A DNA stretch of 64,000 nt from Clostridia bacterium (GTDB lineage Bacteria > Bacillota > Clostridia > Christensenellales > Borkfalkiaceae): contig CAAFYG010000028.1 of assembly GCA_900767195.1 (NCBI GenBank), forward strand, positions 1-64,000, in the 5' to 3' direction. Positions 50,339 through 59,480 of this stretch are shown piece after piece (within the stretch, counting starts at the first letter, position 1; each line of letters opens with the position of its first letter). The notes beneath the pieces are model-generated. The model saw nothing but the letters and a program-made list of their open reading frames with translations, was not told where the DNA came from and did no database searches. Both the position numbers and the translations under genes were made by a program.

Positions 50339-50523
50339 ACTTTCAACATATTTGGTTAACCTACATTTATGCATTACCGCTTATACGACATTTCAAATGT
50401 CTCATATCACACACATTACGGACGGTATTTCTCTCGCCTTTCGCCACGATTTTATTTGGTTGCAAAAATCCAAAATAAAAAGGTACAAAATAAATCTTGT
50501 GCCTTTTTGTCATTATTTTTTAA

Positions 50524-50760
50524 TTAAAGCGGTCTTTCGTTTTTATTATAAAACCCTGTACAGATAAATCCCACCTGTGCAAAATCTTTATAATTCGCCC
50601 GTATTATATAATCGATGTAACTTTCTACCACTCGCACCGTAAGCAAATACCCTGCCGCATTCAGATGGCCGCCCATCCTATACTTATCATCAATCTCTTT
50701 GTCGTAAACAGGCGCATATTTTCGGAAATCAAGCACATATAAATTCTTAAAATGCTTGCA
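50524..50760 (-). pseudogene. C-terminal remnant of an SGNH-type hydrolase
   Basis: The frame from 50760 to the stop at 50524 reads [19 protein letters not shown], then DKYRMGGHLNAAGY and SYIDYIIRANYKDFAQVGF. GGHLNAAGY is the catalytic Asp/His-type block V region of SGNH hydrolases, and the rest matches their C-terminal helix. The first two thirds with the catalytic Ser are missing. The frame opens inside the GH13 remnant without a proper start. Confidence 0.72.
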
Positions 50761-50866
50761 TTCCTTTAATATCCCCTATGCCGTCGCCATCGGAGTCATA
50801 AAAAGATTGCGGATAAATTTCATAAAAAACCGCCGTATTTAACCAATCTTGTGTTTTATTTTCCAT
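50747..50866 (-). pseudogene. N-terminal remnant of a GH13 alpha-glucosidase/amylase gene
   Basis: From the ATG at 50866 the 39 residues include [20 protein letters not shown] and DGIGDIKGM, the first strand and calcium-loop region of GH13 enzymes (YEIYPxSFxDxxGDGIGD). The frame then ends within three codons, at the junction with the SGNH remnant. Its start follows the ROK kinase stop by 37 bases, so it was once the next gene of that operon. Confidence 0.8.
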
Positions 50867-50903
50867 TTTTTGTTTTCACTCTTAATATATTTTAAATTTT
50901 CAG

Positions 50904-51866
50904 CTAATCATTCAAAGCTTCTGCTGCAACGATCGTTGCATAATCGCCGATTTTTTCACCGAGTCCGGCAGGTAAAATTTTTACTTTCGCCGGAATGCAC
51001 AACGCTTCATTCCTCAAGCTTTTTTTCATCGCTTTTTCTATAAATTCTTGCGCGCGCATATACACCCCGCCTATTACTATTTTTTCGGGATTTAAAATAT
51101 CCGCGATAACGGCAAGTCCCCTGCCGAGATACTTGCCGGATAGCGCAAACACTTCCTGCGCTTGCCTGCTTCCGCTTTTGGCGGCAAGATATAACGATTT
51201 TGCCGTAATATCGTTCATTTTTTCAATCGCCGAACAAAATTCTACGGTTTTTCCCATCTGAAATTTTTCTTCCGCATAATTTTTCGCGAGTTTCGCTATT
51301 CCCGCACCGCTGCAAAATCCTTCAAACGAACCTATTTTACCATAGCCGCAAGGTCCTTGATTGTTCAAACGTATATGCCCTACTTCTCCCGCGAAATTAT
51401 TCGCGCCTGTGTAAAGTTTTCCGTTAAGAATCAGTCCTGCCCCCAAGCCCGTTCCGAACGTTAAAAATACCATATTCTGCGTGCCTTTTCCCGCCCCGTA
51501 TTTCCATTCCGCCAACGCGCAAGCATCGGCATCGTTACAAAGCTTTACGGGAATGTGCAGGCGTGATTTTATCATTTTTGTGATCGGCACTCTGTCCCAC
51601 CCGGGAAGATTAGGTGGCGAAAGTATCAGTCCACGCTTACCGTTCAACGGTCCGCCGCAAGAAATACCGGCAGCCGTCAATTCATTTGTCGTCAGCCCAT
51701 GACTTTTCAATTCCGCGTATAATGTGTCAAGCAGCCTCTCGATAACGCTTTCCGGCGTGCCGATTGTAGGGAATTCTCTTCGTTCTAAAAACGTTACTTT
51801 TCCGTCTTGACTATCCGCAAGAATTACGGCGCATTTCGTGCCGCCTATATCAAATCCCGCAATCAT
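50904..51866 (-). CDS. ROK-family sugar kinase
   Basis: A 320-residue protein. IAGFDIGGTKCAVILAD at the start is the ATP phosphate loop, CNDADACALAEWKYGAGKG near 115 contains the catalytic Asp, and LTFGTGLGAGLILNGKLY near 138 follows. GEVGHIRLNNQGPCGYGKIGSFEGFCSG near 165 corresponds to the ROK zinc motif, but of the usual three Cys only one remains, so zinc binding is doubtful. The lack of an N-terminal HTH makes it a kinase rather than a repressor. It probably phosphorylates mannose, glucose or an N-acetylhexosamine. The ATG at 51866 overlaps the isomerase stop by four bases (ATGA). It ends in TAG. Confidence 0.92.
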   Translation of the reverse strand: MIAGFDIGGTKCAVILADSQDGKVTFLERREFPTIGTPESVIERLLDTLYAELKSHGLTTNELTAAGISCGGPLNGKRGLILSPPNLPGWDRVPITKMIKSRLHIPVKLCNDADACALAEWKYGAGKGTQNMVFLTFGTGLGAGLILNGKLYTGANNFAGEVGHIRLNNQGPCGYGKIGSFEGFCSGAGIAKLAKNYAEEKFQMGKTVEFCSAIEKMNDITAKSLYLAAKSGSRQAQEVFALSGKYLGRGLAVIADILNPEKIVIGGVYMRAQEFIEKAMKKSLRNEALCIPAKVKILPAGLGEKIGDYATIVAAEALND

Positions 51867-52516
51867 ACAAGATCCTCTTCTATCCCCGCGCATAAAGCGT
51901 GATACAAAACGATATGATCTTGCTGAACACGATAAGTTTCGCCATGCGTCGAACGCAGAAGAATATCGGCAAAGTTTCTTAATTCGCCACCGTTTTCTCC
52001 TGTTAAAATAATTATTTTCGCGCCTTTCGCTTTTGCGATTTTAGCGGCGTTACATACGGCTACGGAATTTCCAGATGTCGAAATGCCGATAAACACGTCA
52101 TTTTGCCGTATATAAGCATAAGCTTGCTGAAAAAATACATATTCTCCGCCGATATCGTTATTGATTGCCGTCATAATAGCCGTCTGGCTTGTAAGGCTAA
52201 AAGCCGGAAAACCGATTTGCGTCTTTTCAATCAATGCTTTATCGCCAGGAAATTCTTTTAAAAAGCGATTTTTAAACTCTTTATCGACATTACGTTTTTT
52301 TAAAAATGCCTTTACGAGTTCACCTACGATATGCTCGCTGTCAGACGCGCTGCCGCCGTTTCCACAAATAAAAGTATAGCCGCCGTTTTTGTAGGAAGAA
52401 CAAATCGTTTGTACTGCTTCGGCAATATAAGGCGCATTGTCCGCCAGCGAACTTTCGGATAAAATTTTGTCTATAAGCTTTAATGTGGTTTGTTTTAATG
52501 CTAAATGTTCTGCCAT
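51863..52516 (-). CDS. SIS-domain sugar-phosphate isomerase (GmhA-like)
   Basis: A 217-residue protein. FICGNGGSASDSEHIVGELV near 52 is the GmhA-type phosphate loop, and VFIGISTSGNSVAVCNAAKIAKAKGAKIIILTG near 135 is the SIS core. The C-terminal EDLV and helix IVLYHALCAGIEE fit GmhA homologues. GmhA makes D-glycero-heptose phosphates in Gram-negatives; in this sugar operon next to a ROK kinase and GH2 enzymes it more likely isomerises another sugar phosphate. The start follows the GH2 stop by four bases and has no strong ribosome site. Confidence 0.88.
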   Translation of the reverse strand: MAEHLALKQTTLKLIDKILSESSLADNAPYIAEAVQTICSSYKNGGYTFICGNGGSASDSEHIVGELVKAFLKKRNVDKEFKNRFLKEFPGDKALIEKTQIGFPAFSLTSQTAIMTAINNDIGGEYVFFQQAYAYIRQNDVFIGISTSGNSVAVCNAAKIAKAKGAKIIILTGENGGELRNFADILLRSTHGETYRVQQDHIVLYHALCAGIEEDLV

Positions 52517-52520
52517 AATT

Positions 52521-54740
52521 TTAATTTAAAATACCTGCCTTTCGGATAAATTCGGTATATTTCTTTCTGTCGCACGGAAATCCGCATAAAATTTTATGAT
52601 TATACACGGTTTTTTGTGCCGCCCCTTCGCCGTAAATCAATCTTGCAATAATACCGATTCCCGCAGTTTTCACTTTACCTATACGCTGCAACGAAAACGG
52701 CTCGGATTCAACCTTGCCTTCGGCAATAATTTTATCGGCATCGCTTTTCAGTTGATACTTACAATCGTATTTTTCCGTTGTATTATTCGACAAATACGCT
52801 TCGCCGTCATCACTGATCAGAATTTGCACGGGACTCTGCGCAGCTTTCATATATTTACACGCAAGTTTTTTGCCGCCCGCCGCGTCAATAACGCCCGATC
52901 CGTATTCAAACCAACTGTCTTTCAATACCCAAATGATCATTCCGCCGCATTTATCGTTCAGCCGAGCAAATTCAATATATTTTTTATACGCTTCGCCCTG
53001 ATAAACCTGCGTAGCCAAAATAAATTCGTCCGCATCGTCCGGCACTTCGCCGAACAACAATTCCGTACCGGAAGTAAAACTGCCTTCCGTGGCAAAACAA
53101 CGACTTTTCCATAAAGGATTATCCATTGAAACGGGTGCAAAATCTTCGCCTAAATATTTTACGATATTTTCTTTATTCGGCGCGGATGAAAAGCCCGACT
53201 CGGAAATAAAATTGTGTTTTGCTATTTCAACTTTACGAAAATCACGGCGATACCACCAGAAATGGTCGTCCGGCAGATACGTCCGCGAAGAAACCACCTC
53301 GTCCATAGAGTGTATAAACCCTATGCCGTATTCTTTTATAAAACCGGGCGTATATTCCGGCGTGCAGGCGATGTATTCCCGATACGGATCAAATCTTAAA
53401 ATCAATTCGGGAAACAATTTACGCGTAAGCACGTCTTTATTCGGATCGATATCGGCATACCGCCACGACCAATCCATTTCGTTCCCGCCGCAATACAAAG
53501 CAATACAGCAATGATTATGCAGCCTTTTTATTACGGAAATCGCTTCCTTTTCCATCATTTCCGAAAAACGCTTGTCCTGCGGGTACACATGGCATGAAAG
53601 CATAAAATCCTGCCAGACAAGTATACCGTATTCGTCGCAAAGCTCATAAAATCTGTCCTTTTCGTATACACCGCCACCCCACACTCTCAAAACGTTGCAA
53701 CCGATTTCCGCCGCCGATTTCACCGTTTGTTCCAACAGCGCGTTGTCTTCCGAATGAAAGACAGAAAGGGGAATCCAATTCGCGCCCATCAACTTTACTT
53801 TATGTCCGTTGATCATAAAATCGAATTTGCCGTTTGCGCCGCCGATTTGCGTTCTGTCAAGCCGAATACTTCTGATGCCGTAACGGAATTTCTTTTCTGC
53901 TTTAATCGTATCGCCTTCAAGAATGCAAACGGTTACGTCGTACAAATTCTGTTTTCCCACACCGTTCGGATACCACAAAACAGGATTATTAAACGAAACG
54001 AAATGCGTATTCGCTTTAAAATCGTCGTTAAAAATTTCTTCGTGCACGCTATTGCCGCACTTCATTGAAATTTTCACCCGATACTTTCCGTAAGAATCCG
54101 CAGGCGCGTGATAATCATAGAAAAAATGCAATTCCACGCGACTACTATCCGCATATTTCTGCCCGAGATATACGTCGTTGAAATACACTTCGTTTGGATA
54201 AACCAACGTAACGTTTCCCACGATTCCGCCGAGCATTGTGCGCGGCATTATATCCCATCCCGATGAATGAGCGGGCTTACGCATATACAAAGTTTCGAAA
54301 TTTTCCGGCAGACACGCCCAATGATTTGGCTCGAATTCTTCACGATATGCATAATTCCGTGCCGAGCGTAAAATAACTTCGAGAACGTTTTCGCCGTCTT
54401 TCAAAGCTTTACCCGCGGGAATTTTATGCTCGATAAGCGCATTGTCAGTTTCGCCGATTTTTACGCCGTTAAGATAATATTCGGCATAAATATCCACTCG
54501 CTCGAATTCAAAATAGGCTTCTTGACACGCTTCCGCCCGAAAAACTTTACGAAAAAGATAATCGTTCCCCTCGTATTTTTGCGTTAAATACACGTTATTG
54601 TCGGCGTGTACGTCTATGCCTTCTTTTTTAAGAAGCTCGATTTCAAGATTGCACGGCACTTTCACGCGCATGATTTCGGTACGCTGGATTCCATCGAGCA
54701 GATACAATTCAAAGTCGCCGTTTAAATTCATTTCAATCAT
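52521..54740 (-). CDS. Beta-mannosidase-like glycoside hydrolase, GH2 (second of a pair)
   Basis: A 739-residue enzyme. Sugar-binding and Ig domains come first (YFEFERVDIYAEYYLNGVKIGE near 95, SSGWDIMPRTMLGGIVGNV near 165), then the barrel with ANWIPLSVF, VLRVWGGGVYEKDRFYELCD near 355, and LVWQDFMLSCHVYPQ. The acid/base Glu is in IALYCGGNEMDWSW near 420, and the nucleophile Glu is in HNFISESGFSSAP near 520. The ATG at 54740 has GAGGG nine bases upstream and overlaps the previous GH2 gene by eight bases. No signal peptide. It should release terminal beta-mannose from imported oligosaccharide. Confidence 0.93.
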   Translation of the reverse strand: MIEMNLNGDFELYLLDGIQRTEIMRVKVPCNLEIELLKKEGIDVHADNNVYLTQKYEGNDYLFRKVFRAEACQEAYFEFERVDIYAEYYLNGVKIGETDNALIEHKIPAGKALKDGENVLEVILRSARNYAYREEFEPNHWACLPENFETLYMRKPAHSSGWDIMPRTMLGGIVGNVTLVYPNEVYFNDVYLGQKYADSSRVELHFFYDYHAPADSYGKYRVKISMKCGNSVHEEIFNDDFKANTHFVSFNNPVLWYPNGVGKQNLYDVTVCILEGDTIKAEKKFRYGIRSIRLDRTQIGGANGKFDFMINGHKVKLMGANWIPLSVFHSEDNALLEQTVKSAAEIGCNVLRVWGGGVYEKDRFYELCDEYGILVWQDFMLSCHVYPQDKRFSEMMEKEAISVIKRLHNHCCIALYCGGNEMDWSWRYADIDPNKDVLTRKLFPELILRFDPYREYIACTPEYTPGFIKEYGIGFIHSMDEVVSSRTYLPDDHFWWYRRDFRKVEIAKHNFISESGFSSAPNKENIVKYLGEDFAPVSMDNPLWKSRCFATEGSFTSGTELLFGEVPDDADEFILATQVYQGEAYKKYIEFARLNDKCGGMIIWVLKDSWFEYGSGVIDAAGGKKLACKYMKAAQSPVQILISDDGEAYLSNNTTEKYDCKYQLKSDADKIIAEGKVESEPFSLQRIGKVKTAGIGIIARLIYGEGAAQKTVYNHKILCGFPCDRKKYTEFIRKAGILN

Positions 54741-57033
54741 TTTCAAATCCCTCAAAGTTGTCATATCCGCATTTTTTAAGCGCGGACAAATATTTATCAA
54801 ACGATATGTCGATTAGCCCCGCGTGAAAATGATTCGTATACCGCTTTCCGTCGATTTCCCATTCAATCAGATAAAATTCTTTCCGATCGCCCTTACGGAC
54901 AGTTATCGCTTCTTTCGCGCTTTGCTTTTCCGCCGTCGCCATGCCGCTTGCCGCTTCTTCGCCGCCGTATATCCCCGTAATTTTATAATTGACCGCAACG
55001 TTTTCGTTCGTATCGTTTACAAGATAAACTATAACGTCTTCGCCGCGCTCGTCGCACATAAAACAAACGGATTGCTGACTCCGCCGTATATATCCGTAAG
55101 CCAGTTTTTTCACAAAATAATAATCGACAACCGCGTCGGATACTTGTTGCCACCCGTCGAGAATATTCCACCATATAATTCCGCCGGCGATATTGCGCCT
55201 GATCCTGAATCGTTCGATGAAATATTTCAAGGCTTCCGCCTGAGAAATCTGGCTTGCTTTTGCAAATTTCGTTAAATCGTACGGAACAAATCCGAATAAA
55301 GTTTTCACCTGATCGATCATCAGTCGTATTCTGTACTCGAACGGCTCGAATTCCTCGCTATCGCCCGAATTCGTACAATGTGCGAGATATTCACGGGTAG
55401 GTCTGCCGCTATCTTCGAAAAACTTATCGGGATTTTTCAAAAACTTTTTTAATGAAGACGGCGAAGGACACCCATAATACCCTGTTTCCGAAGCAAAAAG
55501 CGAAGGCGCGTTCGCATAAAAATCGCTTTTGAAATAATCGCGCGGTCCCCATAAATGATTTTCCGAAAGCAGGTATTCGTCTTGCTCGGATTTCGTGTTT
55601 TCCACGAACGGCGAACTCGGCAGATAAGGGCGCAAAGCGTCGTGCATACGCAATACTTTCGCTATTCTTTCTCGCGTTACCGAATACAAAAACGGCGAAC
55701 GATTCACGCCGTTCCACTTATGCGCGATGTCGCACTCGTTGTCGCCTGCCCATAAGATAATCGAGCAGTGCTGCCTGAGCCGCTTCACAACGCATTCCGC
55801 TTCGTTTTCTATTCTTTTTAAAAACGACTCCGTTTCGGGGTATACCCCGCAAGCCATCATAAAATCCTGCCACACGAGTATACCGTTTTTATCGCAATAC
55901 TCGTAAAATTCGTCGCTTTCGTAAATACCGCCGCCCCAGATTCTCACGCAGTTGCAACCCACTTCTTCCGCAAGCTTTAAGCCTTTTAACGAACGCTCGG
56001 TTTCTTCTGCGCGCAAAGCGTCAGAAGGCACCCAGTTTGTGCCGAGAATAAAAATTTTTTCCCCGTTTACATGAAATTCAAACTTGCCGTTTTCCGCCAA
56101 CGCCGTGCGAACAAGTTCCACCGTTCTTATGCCGAAATTAAATTTTTTTTCGTCGATCGCTTCTCCGTTTTTCGTAAGCGTTACGGTAACGGCATACAAA
56201 TTCTGCTCGCCGTAGCCGCGCGGATACCAAAGTTTCGGATCTGGAAATTCGATAAACGCAGTTTCCTGCGTGTGCCAAGGCGTATGAGAAAAACGAAATT
56301 CGCTTTTTCCGCACTTTCCGCAAGCCGTGATTTTATAATCGGAAATATCATCGTTGAAAGCAGTGAAATTATAATATAAATTCAATCGCGCTTTGCCGTC
56401 TTTCACGTTCGCGGCGTAAAGATATACTTCGTTGAATTTTTCTTCTTTGTATTCTTCCAGCCGAACGCCGCGCCAGATACCGCCGCAAACAAATCTCGGC
56501 ATAATATCCCACCCGAACGAAGCCGCGCTTTTCCGAAGCGCAAGCGAAGGAAAATCAAACTTCATTGCATGGCACATGGCGGGCAAGTACTCTTTTCTCG
56601 CCTCAATCATCGCGGGATAAATATGTACAATTAACTCATTCCCCCTCTTTTGTAAGCCGCTAAGCAAAAAGGTATGCGAAATAAACATATTTTCGCATCT
56701 TCCCACAATTTTTCCGTTTACGATAATTTCAGCAATCGTATCGATTCCGTCGAAAACAAGATTCGCCCTTTCCTTAGGACTATCAAACGAAGTAAAATAC
56801 CATTGATGACAGCTTTCGAACTTTCTGAGCGCGAAAATATTATCGGAAAAAGCGGGATTTTCAATTACGCCGTTCCGGTACAAAAGATATTCGAAACAAG
56901 ACGGTACAACGGCTTTCAGAAGCTTTTTATCCGAAAAGTCGCCGATGGCACGCGGCGAAAAATTTTCCGCCGCAGCTTGCTCGTTTTTTTCATAATACAG
57001 CCGCCATTCCGACTGCGACAAGTTTTTAATCAT
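54733..57033 (-). CDS. Beta-mannosidase-like glycoside hydrolase, GH2 (first of a pair)
   Basis: A 766-residue enzyme, paralogue of the next gene (FGWDIMPRFVCGGIWRGV, VRIWGGGIYESDEFYEYCDK and LVWQDFMMACGVYPE). The acid/base position reads ILWAGDNECD near 430, with an Asp inserted before Asn-Glu. The nucleophile Glu is in SLFASETGYYGCPS near 525. The paralogue has GGNE at the acid/base position, so the two may differ in specificity. No signal peptide. It starts about 110 bases after the secreted protein upstream; the gap contains a nested hairpin. No strong ribosome site precedes the ATG. Confidence 0.92.
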   Translation of the reverse strand: MIKNLSQSEWRLYYEKNEQAAAENFSPRAIGDFSDKKLLKAVVPSCFEYLLYRNGVIENPAFSDNIFALRKFESCHQWYFTSFDSPKERANLVFDGIDTIAEIIVNGKIVGRCENMFISHTFLLSGLQKRGNELIVHIYPAMIEARKEYLPAMCHAMKFDFPSLALRKSAASFGWDIMPRFVCGGIWRGVRLEEYKEEKFNEVYLYAANVKDGKARLNLYYNFTAFNDDISDYKITACGKCGKSEFRFSHTPWHTQETAFIEFPDPKLWYPRGYGEQNLYAVTVTLTKNGEAIDEKKFNFGIRTVELVRTALAENGKFEFHVNGEKIFILGTNWVPSDALRAEETERSLKGLKLAEEVGCNCVRIWGGGIYESDEFYEYCDKNGILVWQDFMMACGVYPETESFLKRIENEAECVVKRLRQHCSIILWAGDNECDIAHKWNGVNRSPFLYSVTRERIAKVLRMHDALRPYLPSSPFVENTKSEQDEYLLSENHLWGPRDYFKSDFYANAPSLFASETGYYGCPSPSSLKKFLKNPDKFFEDSGRPTREYLAHCTNSGDSEEFEPFEYRIRLMIDQVKTLFGFVPYDLTKFAKASQISQAEALKYFIERFRIRRNIAGGIIWWNILDGWQQVSDAVVDYYFVKKLAYGYIRRSQQSVCFMCDERGEDVIVYLVNDTNENVAVNYKITGIYGGEEAASGMATAEKQSAKEAITVRKGDRKEFYLIEWEIDGKRYTNHFHAGLIDISFDKYLSALKKCGYDNFEGFEND

Positions 57034-57061
57034 ATTTTAAAATACCCGATAATGAGCCGAA

Positions 57062-57110
57062 AGATTGCCGCCCTGAAAGGGGAAAAATTCCCCTTCCGAA
57101 ACGGCAATCT
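57062..57110 (-). repeat. Nested inverted repeats between the secreted protein and the GH2 genes
   Basis: Outer arms 57062-57070 and 57102-57110 (9 bp) enclose inner arms 57077-57084 and 57088-57095 (8 bp, 3-base loop). There is no T-run on the minus strand, so it is more likely an mRNA processing or stability hairpin, or a partial terminator that lowers downstream expression. Confidence 0.75.
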
Positions 57111-57146
57111 CCGATTGTTTTGCTTTAAGGTGCAATCACACAAACG

Positions 57147-59309
57147 TTACGCAGAAGTTTTTACAAGCTTAATATCGGCGATATAAAAACCGATTGCATC
57201 ATAATTACCCGTCGCTCGTACATAAATCAAGAAATCGTTTATGCCGTCCGCTTTGACAACGGTATTTAAATCAATTTCAATCGTATCCCATTGATTCAAC
57301 CGATTAAATCTCGTTACATCAGCCTTATTTTCGTCATAGACTTTTACGCCGGTTACATTCGCACCGTTGCTGATCAAGTCTCCCCTTGTAAACCCGACAA
57401 GAGTATTATCGTCCTTTCCGAAACCGAAACGGATAGAAGTATTTTGAGGACGATAAATACTGAATACAAGTTTATCGTATACAAAATTCTCATCGGCGTC
57501 TTTTGCGGCAGTCAAAACGTTTTTCAGTAAAATCGCGTTATTTAATTCCGTTCCGCGAGTGCTCGATGACGTATAGGCTAAAGCCCCGGTCTTTCCGCCG
57601 ATTGCTTCCGTTTGCGCCGATACATAACCGCCATAGAGGGTGGCGTCTGTATTTCTCTTTACAAAATTAGCCGTATCAAGTTGCATCTCTTTCATTTCGG
57701 AAATCGAAGCTTTATATAACTTAAAGTCTGCAAAGTAAGCCGCAACCGCTTTATTATCATCCGTGATATTGATGCTGATCACCAAATCTTTCAGATTGTT
57801 ATTGCCGTGCGGCAAGCAGTTTTCATCGGTAAGATCCACATACACGTCCATCCAGCAAACGGGATTTTGTTTTACAAATGTATTTTGTTTAACGCCGTTT
57901 ATATATCCGCTATATCCTTGCGGGAATGCAGATCCACGAATCATACGAAGATCGTAGTTTTTTCCTTCTCCGCCGAAATCATTACCGAAAAATACGGCAA
58001 TCGAAGTGGACTGAGGCAAACATACGGAAAATTTAAGAGTTTTAAACGTAAATTCTCCGTCTTCCGCATCGTATTTTACTATATTGTAAAGATTAGGAAT
58101 CTTCCACGCACTGTTAATCTGAGCCTCACCCCCATTAAGGTTGAAAGCGTAAACATTTGCCTTATTTGCAAACGAATCTACCTTTTCCATCGTAGATACA
58201 CACGGATCACGTCTCGTAGTCAGAGTGGTGAGATCCGCCTCATACTCTTCCCCATACTCAAATCTGTCAGTTACAGAAACGGAATTGATAAAAGCATTCC
58301 AAGAAGCAGCATCGCTGTTTTCGGTGATAATAGAAAGACGAATCATGCCGTCTTCCGCAACTTTTACTTTCTGCACAGTAACCTTTTCTTCTTTTACAGA
58401 CAATGCGCTTTTTGTTCCTTGATACGTTTGGGCGTTTTCGGAAGCAACCTTAATACCATACGTTCCTTCCGGCATTGAAGACAGCCCAAGATTCGTTGTT
58501 AAAGTAAAGGAAACATCGGTATTCTTTCCTTTATGGTCGTTAGCCGAAATTTCTATCACTTTTTCCGCTGCGGCAGAACTTAACGCATAATCGTGCGTAT
58601 ACGTATTCAGCACCGTACTTTTTTCAAAAGTAAGATCGCTTTCCTTTTCCAACGCCTGCTGCGCTACGTACTTCACCGAACGGGTATTGTTATTCGCCGT
58701 GGCGTATACGTATTCCGTGCTTTCGGGGGAATATTCTATTTTCATATACCCTACGCCGATAAATTCGCGCGAGTAATTCGCTTGATAAATATCTACAATC
58801 GCGCTGTTATATGCGTAATACACCGCAGAGCTGTCTTCGCCTTCGCCGAACGCCGTATACCAGCTCTTAACCTGCGCCACATTGATGTAGTTCGCTTCCC
58901 CGGATTCAAAAGTAAGCCCGCTTGCGTTCAGATCCGCCGGCCCGATCAGCGTGCCAAACGAAATTTTCGCTTTTGCGGTTTCAGGCAAGCTGTCGTAACC
59001 GTCCTTTTTCACCAACGTTTTAAAGCGCATACCCGTTTTGTCGCTTTCCGTATCGGTATAGCGAACGGACGCGCCGTATGCCATTTTCAAGCCGATCGTG
59101 TAAGCGGTGTACCCCTCCGCTTCGGTTGCGGAAATGTTGCCGTTGCTGTCTACGTACACGGTCTTTTCGGTAAGAGCAACGCCGGTATTGCTTTCTTCCG
59201 CCGCCGCGTTCATCACGTTGTCGGCTAAAAGGATTCCTGCACCCGCAGTCAATGCAAGCGTGCCGCCGAAAAACGCGGCTGCAATTTTAAATTTAATCGA
59301 TTTTGTCAT
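57147..59309 (-). CDS. Secreted protein with G-M-R-F module and sandwich modules
   Basis: A 720-residue protein with a signal peptide (IAAAFFGGTLALTAGAGILL). Residues 45-220 hold the shared module: LKMAYGASVRYTDTESDKTGMRF, ISFGTLIGPADLNA and TRSVKYVAQQAL. It corresponds to GLRF modules in the proteins at 33412 and 18157. A middle domain (about 225-340) follows, then two sandwich modules ending AAYFADFKLYK near 550 and IGFYIADIKLVKTS at the end. There is no anchor motif, so it is released or held by non-covalent binding. ACAGGAGGG, encoded inside the small peptide gene, is its ribosome site. Confidence 0.84.
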   Translation of the reverse strand: MTKSIKFKIAAAFFGGTLALTAGAGILLADNVMNAAAEESNTGVALTEKTVYVDSNGNISATEAEGYTAYTIGLKMAYGASVRYTDTESDKTGMRFKTLVKKDGYDSLPETAKAKISFGTLIGPADLNASGLTFESGEANYINVAQVKSWYTAFGEGEDSSAVYYAYNSAIVDIYQANYSREFIGVGYMKIEYSPESTEYVYATANNNTRSVKYVAQQALEKESDLTFEKSTVLNTYTHDYALSSAAAEKVIEISANDHKGKNTDVSFTLTTNLGLSSMPEGTYGIKVASENAQTYQGTKSALSVKEEKVTVQKVKVAEDGMIRLSIITENSDAASWNAFINSVSVTDRFEYGEEYEADLTTLTTRRDPCVSTMEKVDSFANKANVYAFNLNGGEAQINSAWKIPNLYNIVKYDAEDGEFTFKTLKFSVCLPQSTSIAVFFGNDFGGEGKNYDLRMIRGSAFPQGYSGYINGVKQNTFVKQNPVCWMDVYVDLTDENCLPHGNNNLKDLVISINITDDNKAVAAYFADFKLYKASISEMKEMQLDTANFVKRNTDATLYGGYVSAQTEAIGGKTGALAYTSSSTRGTELNNAILLKNVLTAAKDADENFVYDKLVFSIYRPQNTSIRFGFGKDDNTLVGFTRGDLISNGANVTGVKVYDENKADVTRFNRLNQWDTIEIDLNTVVKADGINDFLIYVRATGNYDAIGFYIADIKLVKTSA

Positions 59310-59479
59310 TTTGAAATCCCTCCTGTAAAATTCGACGGAACGGTTTGATTTACTTCTCCCCATTTGTCGCTGCAAAGATCGTCGTACACTTTCCCCGACG
59401 TTACGATCACATCTTCCAACGATTTCTCGCTGATTCGCGGCGTAATATACGCGCGCTTTGTTTTGCTTTCAGTTTTCAC
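59306..59479 (-). CDS. Small peptide of the Y-x2-P ... E-D-V-I-x-T-S family
   Basis: A 57-residue peptide without signal or membrane segment. Translation starts at a GTG (59479) with CAGGAGG eight bases upstream; the only nearby ATG (59482) runs into a stop at once. The core RAYITPRISEKSLEDVIVTS-G is followed by a polar tail that ends SNFTGGISK. Tyr-x-x-Pro-Arg/Lys-Ile/Leu and Asp-Val-Ile-x-Thr-Ser match the peptide at 35145. Its Gly-Gly codons form the ribosome site of the next gene, and its TGA overlaps that gene's ATG by four bases. It is in the same position of the cassette as the peptide at 35145. Function unknown. Confidence 0.78.
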   Translation of the reverse strand: MKTESKTKRAYITPRISEKSLEDVIVTSGKVYDDLCSDKWGEVNQTVPSNFTGGISK

Positions 59480-59480
59480 A

